Source of the DNA: Clostridia bacterium
Lineage (GTDB): Bacteria > Bacillota > Clostridia > Oscillospirales > Acutalibacteraceae
Direction: 5' to 3'
DNA length: 6,872 nt
Assembly (NCBI GenBank): GCA_900757335.1
Contig: CAAENL010000219.1
Span: 1-6,872 of the forward strand
Part shown: positions 1 to 6,389 of the stretch, piece after piece
Layout: each line of letters begins with the position of its first letter
Numbering within the stretch: the first letter of the stretch is position 1
Made by a program: the position numbers and the translations under genes
The notes under the pieces: model-generated
The model's database searches: none
Told to the model about the DNA's origin: nothing
What the model saw: only the letters and a program-made list of their open reading frames with translations

Positions 1-791
1 AATGTCTTAGAACGCTTATTAAAGGATACACTAAAGAAGCTGGAGTTCGTGAGTTAGAAAGAAATATTGCTGCAATTATGCGAAAATCCGCAAAATTAAT
101 TGTGGAAGATAACAAAAAGTCAGTCGATGTAGACATAGATACTCTTAAAAAATTTTTGGGGCCTATCAAATATAAAAATGAAAAAATAGATGATGGAGAA
201 AATATAGGAGTTGTACAAGGACTTGCTTGGACTACCGTTGGTGGGGAAGTTATGCCTATTGAAGTATCCCTTATGAAAGGAAAAGGCGATGTACAAATAA
301 CCGGTTCGCTTGGAGATGTAATGAGGGAATCTGTTCAATTGGCTGTAAGCTACATAAGGAGCAATTATTTAAGTTTAAATGTAAAAAGAGATTTTTATAA
401 AACCATGGATATACACGTTCACGCACCGGAAGGAGCAGTTCCTAAAGACGGCCCTTCAGCAGGGGTGACAATAGCGACAGCACTTCTTTCCGCTTTGAAT
501 AACATTCCCGTAAAACCAAACATTGCAATGACAGGAGAGATAACTCTAAAAGGTAGAGTAATTCCTATAGGCGGACTAAAGGAAAAGTGCATGGCTGCGT
601 ATAGTAATGGCGTAAAAACCGTTATAATTCCTTGTGCAAATGAAAATGATATAGAAAAAATTGACGATATTGTAAAAAAATCTCTCGATTTTGTTAAAGT
701 TAAAAGTTTAAGTGAAGTTTTTAAACACGCATTGAATGGGTTTGAAAATAAAAATCTTTCCAAAAAGAAAAAAGTAAATGGTGCCGTATGA
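1..791 (+). CDS. lon: ATP-dependent protease Lon, C-terminal part (5' end outside window)
   Basis: This is the end of the Lon protease, a cytoplasmic AAA+ serine protease that degrades misfolded and regulatory proteins. The first complete codon is at 3 and 262 residues are visible. They open with the end of the AAA+ small domain (GYTKEAGVRELER), so the gene continues to the left and the ATG at 78 is internal. The proteolytic domain follows, with the catalytic serine in PKDGPSAG (codon 456-458) and the catalytic lysine as the second Lys of GGLKEK (codon 585-587). The Ser-Lys spacing of 43 residues equals that of E. coli S679/K722. MTGEITLKG and the segment around TVIIPCANE are also typical. 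The tail is lysine-rich (NLSKKKKVNGAV). The TGA stop overlaps the ysxC ATG (ATGA), so the two are probably cotranscribed and translationally coupled. The lon-ysxC order is common in Firmicutes. Confidence 0.97.
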   Translation, partial: CLRTLIKGYTKEAGVRELERNIAAIMRKSAKLIVEDNKKSVDVDIDTLKKFLGPIKYKNEKIDDGENIGVVQGLAWTTVGGEVMPIEVSLMKGKGDVQITGSLGDVMRESVQLAVSYIRSNYLSLNVKRDFYKTMDIHVHAPEGAVPKDGPSAGVTIATALLSALNNIPVKPNIAMTGEITLKGRVIPIGGLKEKCMAAYSNGVKTVIIPCANENDIEKIDDIVKKSLDFVKVKSLSEVFKHALNGFENKNLSKKKKVNGAV

Positions 792-1375
792 TAAATTTTA
801 ATAATGCATTTTTTGAAAAATCTGTAGGAAATTTACATCAATTTCCATTGGATGAAACTCCTGAAATTGTTTTTTCGGGGAAATCTAATGTTGGAAAATC
901 CTCTCTTATAAATAAAATTTTAAATAGAAAATCTTTGGCAAGAATTAGTACAAAACCGGGAAAAACTGTAAATTTAAATCTTTACAGTTTAAAGAATATT
1001 CGTTTTGTTGATTTGCCGGGATATGGGTATGCTAAAGTTTCATTTTCAGAAAAGCAAAGATGGTCTAAACTTGTTGAAGGATATTTTAATTTCAGTAAAA
1101 ATATTTCACTTGTTATACAAATTATAGATGTAAGGCACAAACCGTCGGCTTTGGATTATCAAATGTTGGATTATTTATATGAAAACAAATTTCCGTTTAT
1201 TATAGTTGCCTCTAAAGTGGATAAACTCAACAAAACGCAAAGGTTAGAACGTGAAAAATCCATGGAAGAAGAATTAAAAAAATATGTTGGTATTAAAAAA
1301 ATAAAATTTTCTTCGGTTACAGGTGAAGGAATAGAGGATATAAGGGGTTTAATATCCGACGTTTTGAATAAGTAA
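788..1375 (+). CDS. ysxC: Ribosome biogenesis GTP-binding protein YsxC/EngB
   Basis: This is a 195-residue P-loop GTPase of the TrmE-Era-EngA-EngB family, which acts in the cytoplasm in late 50S subunit assembly. Motifs in order are G1 GKSNVGKSS (31-39), the G2 threonine region around ISTKPGKT (53-60), G3 DLPGYGYA (75-82), G4 SKVD (142-145) and G5 SSVTG (175-179). The PGYGYA sequence after the G3 aspartate and the short length are characteristic of EngB. G4 has Ser where Thr or Asn is more usual; the Lys and Asp that read the guanine are intact. The start ATG overlaps the lon stop by 4 nt. No good Shine-Dalgarno precedes it, only the A-rich AAGAAAAAAG, which suggests coupling to lon translation. 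The gene is usually essential in Firmicutes. It is followed 16 nt later by valS, so the three genes likely share a transcript. Confidence 0.97.
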   Translation: MINFNNAFFEKSVGNLHQFPLDETPEIVFSGKSNVGKSSLINKILNRKSLARISTKPGKTVNLNLYSLKNIRFVDLPGYGYAKVSFSEKQRWSKLVEGYFNFSKNISLVIQIIDVRHKPSALDYQMLDYLYENKFPFIIVASKVDKLNKTQRLEREKSMEEELKKYVGIKKIKFSSVTGEGIEDIRGLISDVLNK

Positions 1376-1377
1376 AT

Positions 1378-1383
1378 AAGGAG
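1378..1383 (+). promoter_or_regulatory. Ribosome binding site of valS
   Basis: AAGGAG lies 8 nt before the ATG at 1392, an ideal spacing. It decides the start: the in-frame GTG at 1383 overlaps this Shine-Dalgarno and would have no binding site of its own. Confidence 0.85.
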
Positions 1384-1391
1384 TGAAAAAT

Positions 1392-4001
1392 ATGAAAGAA
1401 CAACTCAGTAAAACCTACGATCCTAAGGAAACAGAAAAAAAATTATATGATTTTTGGGAAAAAGGAGGTTTTTTTAAAGCTAAAGTAAATAAAAACAAAA
1501 AGCCTTATACAATAGTGATGCCACCTCCTAACGTTACAGGAAAACTTCACATGGGTCACGCGTTAGATGCATCTTTGCAGGACGCTATAATAAGATTTAA
1601 GAGAATGCAAGGTTTTGAAGCACTTTGGGTTCCCGGCACAGACCATGCTGCAATTGCTACAGAAGCTAAGATAGTCGAGCAAATGAGAAAAGAGGGAATT
1701 TCCAAAGAAGATATAGGTCGTGAAGAATTTTTAAAACGTGCATGGAAATGGAAAAATGAATACGGAAGTAATATAGTAAATCAGTTAAAAAAATTAGGTG
1801 CTTCTTGCGACTGGTCGCGAGAAAGATTTACTATGGATGAAGGTTGTAGCAAAGCTGTAAGAGAATTTTTTGTTCATCTTTATGAAAAAGGTTTAATTTA
1901 TAAAGGTGAAAAAATAATTAATTGGTGTCCTAAATGCCATACGTCGATATCTGATTCAGAAGTTAATTTTGAAGAACAGGACAGTTGTTTTTGGAACATA
2001 AAATATTCTATAGTCGACAGTAATGAGTTTATAACTGTAGCGACAACCAGACCTGAAACCATGTTTGGAGATGTAGCGATAGCTGTAAACCCTAACGACG
2101 AGCGATATAAACATTTATCAGGAAAAAATGTGAAAATCCCATTGGTTGATCGTGAAATACCAATTATTTTTGATGAATATGTAGACATGGAAGTCGGAAC
2201 GGGAGCTTTAAAAATCACACCTGCTCATGACCCTAACGATTTTGAAGTAGGCCTTAAACATAATTTAGATGTCATAAATGTTATGGACGAATCGGCAGTT
2301 ATGAACGAAAATGCAGGAAAATATCAAGGGCTTGACAGATATTCTGCACGAAAAATTCTTGTAAATGATTTGGAAAATAACGGATTTATTGACAGCGTAA
2401 AGAAAATAAAACATAATGTTGGTGTGTGTTATAGGTGTGATACCACAGTCGAACCTCGCGTGTCTAAGCAATGGTTTGTTAAAATGAAAGAGCTTTCTAA
2501 ACCTGCAATCGATTGTGTTAAAAGTAAAAAAACAAATTTTATTCCTGATAGATTTAGTAAAATATACTATCATTGGATGGAAAATATCAAAGATTGGTGT
2601 ATTTCTCGTCAGTTATGGTGGGGGCACAGAATACCTGTTTGGTACTGTAAAGAATGCGGCGAAGTTATCGTTTCAAGAGAAGATGTTCATGAGTGCACAA
2701 ATTGTGGGACATCAAATATTTATCAAGACGAAGATACATTAGATACTTGGTTTTCGGCGGGATTGTGGCCTTTGTCGGTGCTGGGTTGGCCGGAAAAAAC
2801 TCCCGAGTTAGATTATTTTTATCCTACAAACGTTCTTGTTACGGGATATGATATAATTTTCTTTTGGGTTGCTAAGATGATTTTTTCTTCGATTGAAATA
2901 GCGGGTATTCCTCCTTTTGAAAATATTTTAATTCATGGATTGGTAAGAGATTCTCAAGGAAGAAAAATGTCAAAATCTTTGGGTAACGGTATAGATCCTA
3001 TAGAGATTATAGACAAATATGGAGCAGATGCACTTAGATTTTCTCTTATTTTGGGAACAACTCCCGGAAACGATATGAGATTTTTCTATGAAAAAGTGGA
3101 GTCTTGTAGAAATTTTGCAAACAAAATATGGAATGCAGCTAGATTTGTGCACATGAATGTTGACGATTTAGAAATAAAATCAGTCAAATTGCCTGAAGAA
3201 ATGTGTACTACAGATTGCTGGATAGTTAGCCGAATAAATAAAATTTTAAAAGAGATCAAAGAAAGCATGGATAAATTTGAGTTTGGAATTGCTGCTCAAA
3301 AACTTTACGATTTTATTTGGGATGAATTTTGCGATTGGTATATTGAATTTTCTAAAATTTCAGGCAAAAAAGAAGTTTTATTGTGGGCAATGACAAATAT
3401 TTTAAAATTACTTCACCCATTTATGCCCTTTATAACCGAGGAAATATGGATGTCCTTTCCTCATGAAAATTCTTCAATAATGGTTTCTAAATTTCCTGAA
3501 TATGATGACAAATTTGTTTTTGAAAAATCAGAAAAAAATGTTGAAATTTTAATGTCTGTTATAAAATCTGTTAGAAATTTGCGTAGAGAAATGAATGTTC
3601 CTCAAGGCAAGAAAGCTTCTATTTATATTGAAACTTCGAATTCCGAGTATTTGGAAAATTTAAAAAGTAATAAAAATATCATTTGTAAGCTTGCGACGGC
3701 TAAAGATGTAATTATTTCTGAGGAAATTAATCTCGATAAATATGTAGCAGCAGTTAATGATTATGTAAAAATTTATATACCTACGGAAGAATTAGTGGAT
3801 ATTTCTGCTGAAAAAGCGAGATTAAAAAAGGAACTTGAAGCTTCTCAAAAGCAATTGATTCAAGCTGAGCAAAGGATAAATAACAAAAAATTTATTTCCA
3901 ATGCTCCGAAAGAAATAGTTGAAGGTGCCATGGAAATGTATAATAAGTTGAAAAATAAAATTGAAAAACTAGAAAAAACAATCAAAGAATTTTCTAATTA
4001 A
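1392..4001 (+). CDS. valS: Valine--tRNA ligase (ValRS)
   Basis: Class Ia aminoacyl-tRNA synthetase that charges tRNA-Val and hydrolyses mischarged Thr-tRNA. The protein has 869 residues from the ATG chosen by its ribosome binding site, close to the usual ~880. The Rossmann catalytic core begins with PPPNVTGKLHMGHA, whose HMGH is the HIGH signature (53-56), and closes with KMSKS (525-529). The inserted CP1 editing domain shows TTRPETMFGD (about 218-227) and GTGALKITPAHDPND (about 269-283). Several cysteine pairs (WCPKC, CYRC, YCKEC, CTNC) suggest zinc knuckles. WWGHRIPVWYC and DTWFSAGLWP are typical of ValRS rather than IleRS. An anticodon-binding helical domain follows (LLHPFMPFITEEIW), then a C-terminal Lys/Glu-rich coiled coil from about 805, the tRNA-binding arm of this family. 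Only 16 nt separate it from ysxC, leaving no room for a T-box leader, so any tRNA-dependent control would have to act further upstream. Confidence 0.98.
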   Translation: MKEQLSKTYDPKETEKKLYDFWEKGGFFKAKVNKNKKPYTIVMPPPNVTGKLHMGHALDASLQDAIIRFKRMQGFEALWVPGTDHAAIATEAKIVEQMRKEGISKEDIGREEFLKRAWKWKNEYGSNIVNQLKKLGASCDWSRERFTMDEGCSKAVREFFVHLYEKGLIYKGEKIINWCPKCHTSISDSEVNFEEQDSCFWNIKYSIVDSNEFITVATTRPETMFGDVAIAVNPNDERYKHLSGKNVKIPLVDREIPIIFDEYVDMEVGTGALKITPAHDPNDFEVGLKHNLDVINVMDESAVMNENAGKYQGLDRYSARKILVNDLENNGFIDSVKKIKHNVGVCYRCDTTVEPRVSKQWFVKMKELSKPAIDCVKSKKTNFIPDRFSKIYYHWMENIKDWCISRQLWWGHRIPVWYCKECGEVIVSREDVHECTNCGTSNIYQDEDTLDTWFSAGLWPLSVLGWPEKTPELDYFYPTNVLVTGYDIIFFWVAKMIFSSIEIAGIPPFENILIHGLVRDSQGRKMSKSLGNGIDPIEIIDKYGADALRFSLILGTTPGNDMRFFYEKVESCRNFANKIWNAARFVHMNVDDLEIKSVKLPEEMCTTDCWIVSRINKILKEIKESMDKFEFGIAAQKLYDFIWDEFCDWYIEFSKISGKKEVLLWAMTNILKLLHPFMPFITEEIWMSFPHENSSIMVSKFPEYDDKFVFEKSEKNVEILMSVIKSVRNLRREMNVPQGKKASIYIETSNSEYLENLKSNKNIICKLATAKDVIISEEINLDKYVAAVNDYVKIYIPTEELVDISAEKARLKKELEASQKQLIQAEQRINNKKFISNAPKEIVEGAMEMYNKLKNKIEKLEKTIKEFSN

Positions 4002-4017
4002 AAATTTAATAATTCTC

Positions 4018-4046
4018 TTGACATTGTTCTACAAAATAATTAAAAA
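4018..4046 (+). promoter_or_regulatory. Weak promoter candidate upstream of spoIIAA
   Basis: A perfect TTGACA (4018-4023) lies downstream of valS. At 17 nt spacing the -10 position reads TAAAAA (4041-4046), only a partial match to TATAAT. Transcription would begin near 4053, inside the left arm of the hairpin, so the terminator would not form in that RNA. In Bacillus the spoIIA operon is driven by SigH. A poor SigH-like pair (GGTAAA near 4068 and AAGAAT at 4088-4093) also exists here. Neither is convincing. Confidence 0.22.
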
Positions 4047-4081
4047 AAGTTCTTTATCATTATAAGTGGTAAAGAACTTTT
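4045..4081. terminator. Intrinsic terminator hairpin between valS and spoIIAA, possibly bidirectional
   Basis: A 15-bp inverted repeat pairs 4045-4059 with 4067-4081 (AAAAGTTCTTTATCA against TGGTAAAGAACTTTT, one G-U pair) around a 7-nt loop. On the + strand the U-tract is short: only four T, which also pair with the A-run, followed by AAGTTT. This makes it a modest terminator for valS. On the - strand the same hairpin is followed by seven T (complement of 4042-4048) and more AT, a better terminator. It separates the housekeeping run from the spoIIA operon. The 141-nt gap holds nothing else clear apart from the promoter candidates. Confidence 0.7.
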
Positions 4082-4129
4082 AAGTTTAAGAATTTGTACA
4101 AGCTTACTGTAAAAATAATACAATGACAG

Positions 4130-4135
4130 AGGAGG
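4130..4135 (+). promoter_or_regulatory. Ribosome binding site of spoIIAA
   Basis: AGGAGG within AGAGGAGGT, 7 nt before the ATG at 4143. It is a near-perfect anti-16S match and one of the strongest sites in the window, fixing the start of the first gene of the operon. Confidence 0.85.
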
Positions 4136-4142
4136 TTATACA

Positions 4143-4505
4143 ATGGGTGTACGTGTTTCATCCTACAATAATACGCTTACGGCTTTTATCGAAGGTGATA
4201 TTGACCATCATACTGCTAAAGAAATAAGAGAATCTATAGATTTTTATATAGAAAAATACAATCCTCGTATGTTGGAAATGGATTTTTCCGGTGTTCAATT
4301 TATGGATACTTCCGGAATAGGGCTGATTATGGGGCGTTTTAAACTAATGAGTGCAATAAAAGGGAAAATGAAAGTTATAAATGTACCAAAAAATTTAGAA
4401 AGAATGGTAAAACTTTCAGGTCTTGGTGCTTTAGGCATATTTGAAAAGGAGGAGAATAAAAATTATGCAAAACGTAGTAAACGAAATGAATATAAACTTT
4501 TTTAG
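4143..4505 (+). CDS. spoIIAA: Anti-sigma F factor antagonist SpoIIAA (STAS domain)
   Basis: Anti-anti-sigma factor of the SigF partner switch. When unphosphorylated it binds SpoIIAB and frees SigF; SpoIIAB phosphorylates it on a serine and the phosphatase SpoIIE reverses this. The protein has 120 residues and a single STAS domain. GDIDHHTAKEIRE (18-30) matches the GELDHHTAE segment that marks SpoIIAA. MDTSGIGLIMGR (54-65) holds the phosphorylation site, Ser57, equivalent to Ser58 of Bacillus subtilis. LSGLGALGIF (91-100) is the final STAS helix region. The remaining ~20 residues (rich in Lys, Arg and Asn) run into spoIIAB, overlapping it by 41 nt; the last 14 are coded entirely or almost entirely inside spoIIAB, so the tail is probably shaped by that overlap. 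The upstream gene is valS behind a terminator; no dacF precedes the operon here. Confidence 0.95.
   Translation: MGVRVSSYNNTLTAFIEGDIDHHTAKEIRESIDFYIEKYNPRMLEMDFSGVQFMDTSGIGLIMGRFKLMSAIKGKMKVINVPKNLERMVKLSGLGALGIFEKEENKNYAKRSKRNEYKLF
4447..4452 (+). promoter_or_regulatory. Ribosome binding site of spoIIAB, inside spoIIAA
   Basis: AGGAGG within AAAGGAGGAG (4445-4454) lies inside the spoIIAA reading frame, 10-12 nt before the ATG at 4465. It decides that start over the in-frame TTG at 4441, which lies upstream of the site and reads through it. Confidence 0.75.
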
Positions 4506-4914
4506 TAGATCGTGTAATGAAGGATTCGCTCGAAGTGTGGTGGCTTCGTTTGTTTCTCAGTTGGATCCAACTATAGATGAACTTGCGGACATAAAAACTG
4601 CGGTGTCTGAAGCAGTAACTAATTGTATTGTTCATGGATACAAGTCGGGGATAGGAAAAATTTACATATCGTCTAAAATATACGAAAACGGAAAAATTTT
4701 AATAAAAATTAAAGATAATGGATGTGGTATTGATAATATTGAACAAGCCATGGAACCGCTTTTTACTACCGGTGGAAGTGAAAGATCTGGATTGGGATTT
4801 GCAGTTATGCAGAGTTTTATGGATAAAATAAAAGTTACTTCAAAGGTAGGGAAGGGCACTACGGTTACATTACAAAAATTTATAATTCGTCGGACTGTAA
4901 AAAATGAGCGATAA
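4465..4914 (+). CDS. spoIIAB: Anti-sigma F factor SpoIIAB (GHKL serine kinase)
   Basis: Anti-sigma factor and serine kinase of the GHKL ATPase fold. Bound to ATP, it holds SigF inactive; it also phosphorylates SpoIIAA. The protein has 149 residues against 146 in B. subtilis. Starting at ATG 4465 gives an N-terminus (MQNVVNEMNINFF) that aligns with the family's MKNEMHLEF with only a three-residue excess. FARSVVASF (21-29) contains Arg23, equivalent to Arg20 of B. subtilis, which contacts both SigF and SpoIIAA. The N box is SEAVTN (48-53), with Glu49 as general base and Asn53 binding magnesium. The G1 box is DNGCGI (84-89). The ATP lid contains PLFTTGGSERSGLGFAVM (98-115). GKGTTVTL (129-136) completes the nucleotide site. 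All expected catalytic residues are present, so the kinase looks functional. It overlaps spoIIAA by 41 nt and sigF by 11 nt, consistent with tightly coupled stoichiometry. Confidence 0.96.
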   Translation: MQNVVNEMNINFFSRSCNEGFARSVVASFVSQLDPTIDELADIKTAVSEAVTNCIVHGYKSGIGKIYISSKIYENGKILIKIKDNGCGIDNIEQAMEPLFTTGGSERSGLGFAVMQSFMDKIKVTSKVGKGTTVTLQKFIIRRTVKNER

Positions 4915-5569
4915 AACTCTTAAAAAAAATGTAAATATTGAAGAACATTTGGGACTTGTGCACTCTTGTGCTCAAAGATTTAGAGGAAGAGGTGTTGAAT
5001 ATGACGATATATTCCAGTCGGGGTGTATTGGTCTTACCAAGGCCGCTAAAAAATTTGATTTTTCGAAAGGATTTCAGTTTTCTACATATGCTGTGCCGGT
5101 AATTTTAGGAGAAATAAAGGCTCTTTTTAGGGATAATAATTCTATAAAAATTAGCCGTAAAATCAAAGATTTTAGTAATAAAGTTAGAATAGAACGAGAA
5201 AATTTTGTGAAATTTTATGAAAGAGAACCGACTATAAATGAATTATGTAATTGTATGGGAGTTGAAAGAGAGCAAATTTTAGAAGTTTTAGATGTATGTC
5301 AATCTCCTGTATCCTTAGATTCTTCGTACGAAAATGAAAACTCTACAGTTGAAGTTCCCGTATTTTTTGATGACGAAAAAATTTCTATAGAAATTTCCAT
5401 AAAACAAATTTTAAATAAATTATCTTTTCGTGATAAAAATATAATTTATTTTAGGTTTTTTAAGGGACATACGCAGTCGGAAACAGCTAAAAGTCTAGGA
5501 ATGACTCAAGTTCAAGTTTCTCGCAGAGAAAAAGTTTTATTAAAAGAACTTAGAAAAAAACTTGCATAA
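4904..5569 (+). CDS. sigF: RNA polymerase sigma-F factor, short N-terminus
   Basis: Sporulation sigma factor that directs early forespore transcription in its family; position after spoIIAB supports SigF over SigG or SigB. The protein has 221 residues against 255 in B. subtilis. Region 2 spans about 14-85, with VEYDDIFQSGCIGL (core binding) and FQFSTYAVPVILGEIK then FRDNNSIKISR (-10 recognition). Region 3 spans about 86-140, with EPTINELCNCMGV and SPVSLD. Region 4 spans about 164-220, with helix-turn-helix TQSETAKSLGMTQVQVSR. The protein starts almost directly at region 2.1 (HLGLVHSCAQRFRGRG): the ~27-residue region 1.2 seen in B. subtilis is absent. The start cannot be moved upstream because TAA at 4898-4900 is in frame. 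There is no good Shine-Dalgarno, so translation probably depends on termination at spoIIAB, which it overlaps by 11 nt. Its stop is 4 nt from that of the convergent whiA. Confidence 0.93.
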   Translation: MSDKTLKKNVNIEEHLGLVHSCAQRFRGRGVEYDDIFQSGCIGLTKAAKKFDFSKGFQFSTYAVPVILGEIKALFRDNNSIKISRKIKDFSNKVRIERENFVKFYEREPTINELCNCMGVEREQILEVLDVCQSPVSLDSSYENENSTVEVPVFFDDEKISIEISIKQILNKLSFRDKNIIYFRFFKGHTQSETAKSLGMTQVQVSRREKVLLKELRKKLA

Positions 5570-5573
5570 TTTT

Positions 5574-6371
5574 CTATAATGTGGAGGATATTTTTATTAT
5601 TTTTTTTAATCTATGATTTACTCCAGATTTGCTAATGGGATTTTTATAAAATGTAGATAATTCTTTAAGAGATACATAAGGGTTATTTAATCTTAAAATT
5701 GCAGTTTCTCTTAAATATTCGGGTAAAGAATCTAGTCCTACTTTTTTCTTTATTTTTTTAATTGCTTTAATTTGTTCAGTGGAAGAATTTGTTATCTTGG
5801 ATAAATTTGCTGTTTCAAAATTTGTGGATCGATTTATATTATTCCTAACTTCTTTTAACATTTTTATTTGGATAAATTTCATTGCGGACTGTTGTGCACC
5901 TATAAATGTTAAAAAATCTATAATTTTTTCATTTTCTTTTAGATAGATTACATATTTATTTCTGCGACTTACTATAGATGGTGAATAATTCAAAGTAGGG
6001 CATAATTTAAATATTTTACTCAGTATCTCACACATTTCCTTGGAGTGGGTGTTAAATTCCAAGTGATATTCATTTTCTGGATTGAGTATGCTTCCGCAGG
6101 AAACAAAGGCTCCTCTCAAAATATCTGAATACAAATTTTTATTTAAATAATTCTTAATATTTAAATCATCTTTATTCAATTTAACATTGCTATTTTCAGT
6201 TAAAAGATATATTCTGCCCAATATATCTCTGTTTTCTGAAAATGTAGTGTTTTTTTTATTTAAATTGAGGTTTGAAAAATAAAAAATAGAACTAAGTTCT
6301 GCTAAATTTTGACGTTTTGACAATGTTGTAAGTGAGAAAAGTTCTTTTTTTACTTCATGTGAAAAAGACAT
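5574..6371 (-). CDS. whiA: DNA-binding protein WhiA, shortened N-terminal domain
   Basis: WhiA is a conserved Gram-positive protein made of a degenerate LAGLIDADG homing-endonuclease fold plus a helix-turn-helix; it influences cell division and chromosome segregation, and in actinobacteria controls sporulation genes. This copy has 265 residues, against ~316 in B. subtilis. It begins with the family signature MSFSHEVKKEL. RGAFVSCGSILNPENEYHLE (86-105) and RRNKYVIYLKENEKIIDFL (136-154) mark the second LAGLIDADG half. INRSTNFETANLSK (179-192), GLDSLPEYLRETAILR (212-227) and SLKELSTFYKNPISKSGVNH (234-253) make up the C-terminal DNA-binding region. Only about 85 residues precede RGAF, about 40 fewer than in Bacillus, so the first half is cut down. 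The upstream Shine-Dalgarno is weak (GGGGACGAAAG). It follows murB by 18 nt and is presumably cotranscribed. The usual neighbours rapZ and yvcK are not between them. Confidence 0.93.
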   Translation of the reverse strand: MSFSHEVKKELFSLTTLSKRQNLAELSSIFYFSNLNLNKKNTTFSENRDILGRIYLLTENSNVKLNKDDLNIKNYLNKNLYSDILRGAFVSCGSILNPENEYHLEFNTHSKEMCEILSKIFKLCPTLNYSPSIVSRRNKYVIYLKENEKIIDFLTFIGAQQSAMKFIQIKMLKEVRNNINRSTNFETANLSKITNSSTEQIKAIKKIKKKVGLDSLPEYLRETAILRLNNPYVSLKELSTFYKNPISKSGVNHRLKKIIKISSTL

Positions 6372-6389
6372 TTTTCTTTCGTCCCCATG

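Noticed and set aside
419..763. Open frame of 114 codons on the - strand within lon
   Set aside because: It is antisense to the conserved Lon protease domain, has no recognisable motif and is a coding shadow. The same applies to the - strand frames inside valS (1898-2218, 2265-2573, 2970-3268) and the + frame at 2515-2742.
78..791. Lon fragment as a gene starting at the ATG at 78
   Set aside because: The same frame stays open from 3 to 77 and codes for typical Lon residues (GYTKEAGVRELER), so the ATG is internal to a gene entering from the left.
1383..1391. GTG start for valS
   Set aside because: It overlaps the Shine-Dalgarno AAGGAG; the ATG at 1392 has ideal spacing.
4094..4124. TTGTAC with TACAAT as the spoIIAA promoter
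   Set aside because: Spacing is 19 nt, the -35 matches only three bases, and transcription would start on top of the ribosome binding site at 4128-4135.
4441..4464. TTG start for spoIIAB
   Set aside because: The codons would read through the AGGAGG site, and the extra residues do not match the SpoIIAB N-terminus.
5575..5587. TATAAT followed by GGAGG on the + strand after sigF
   Set aside because: No -35 element lies at the right distance and no reading frame of useful length follows; the bases are the 3' end of whiA on the other strand.
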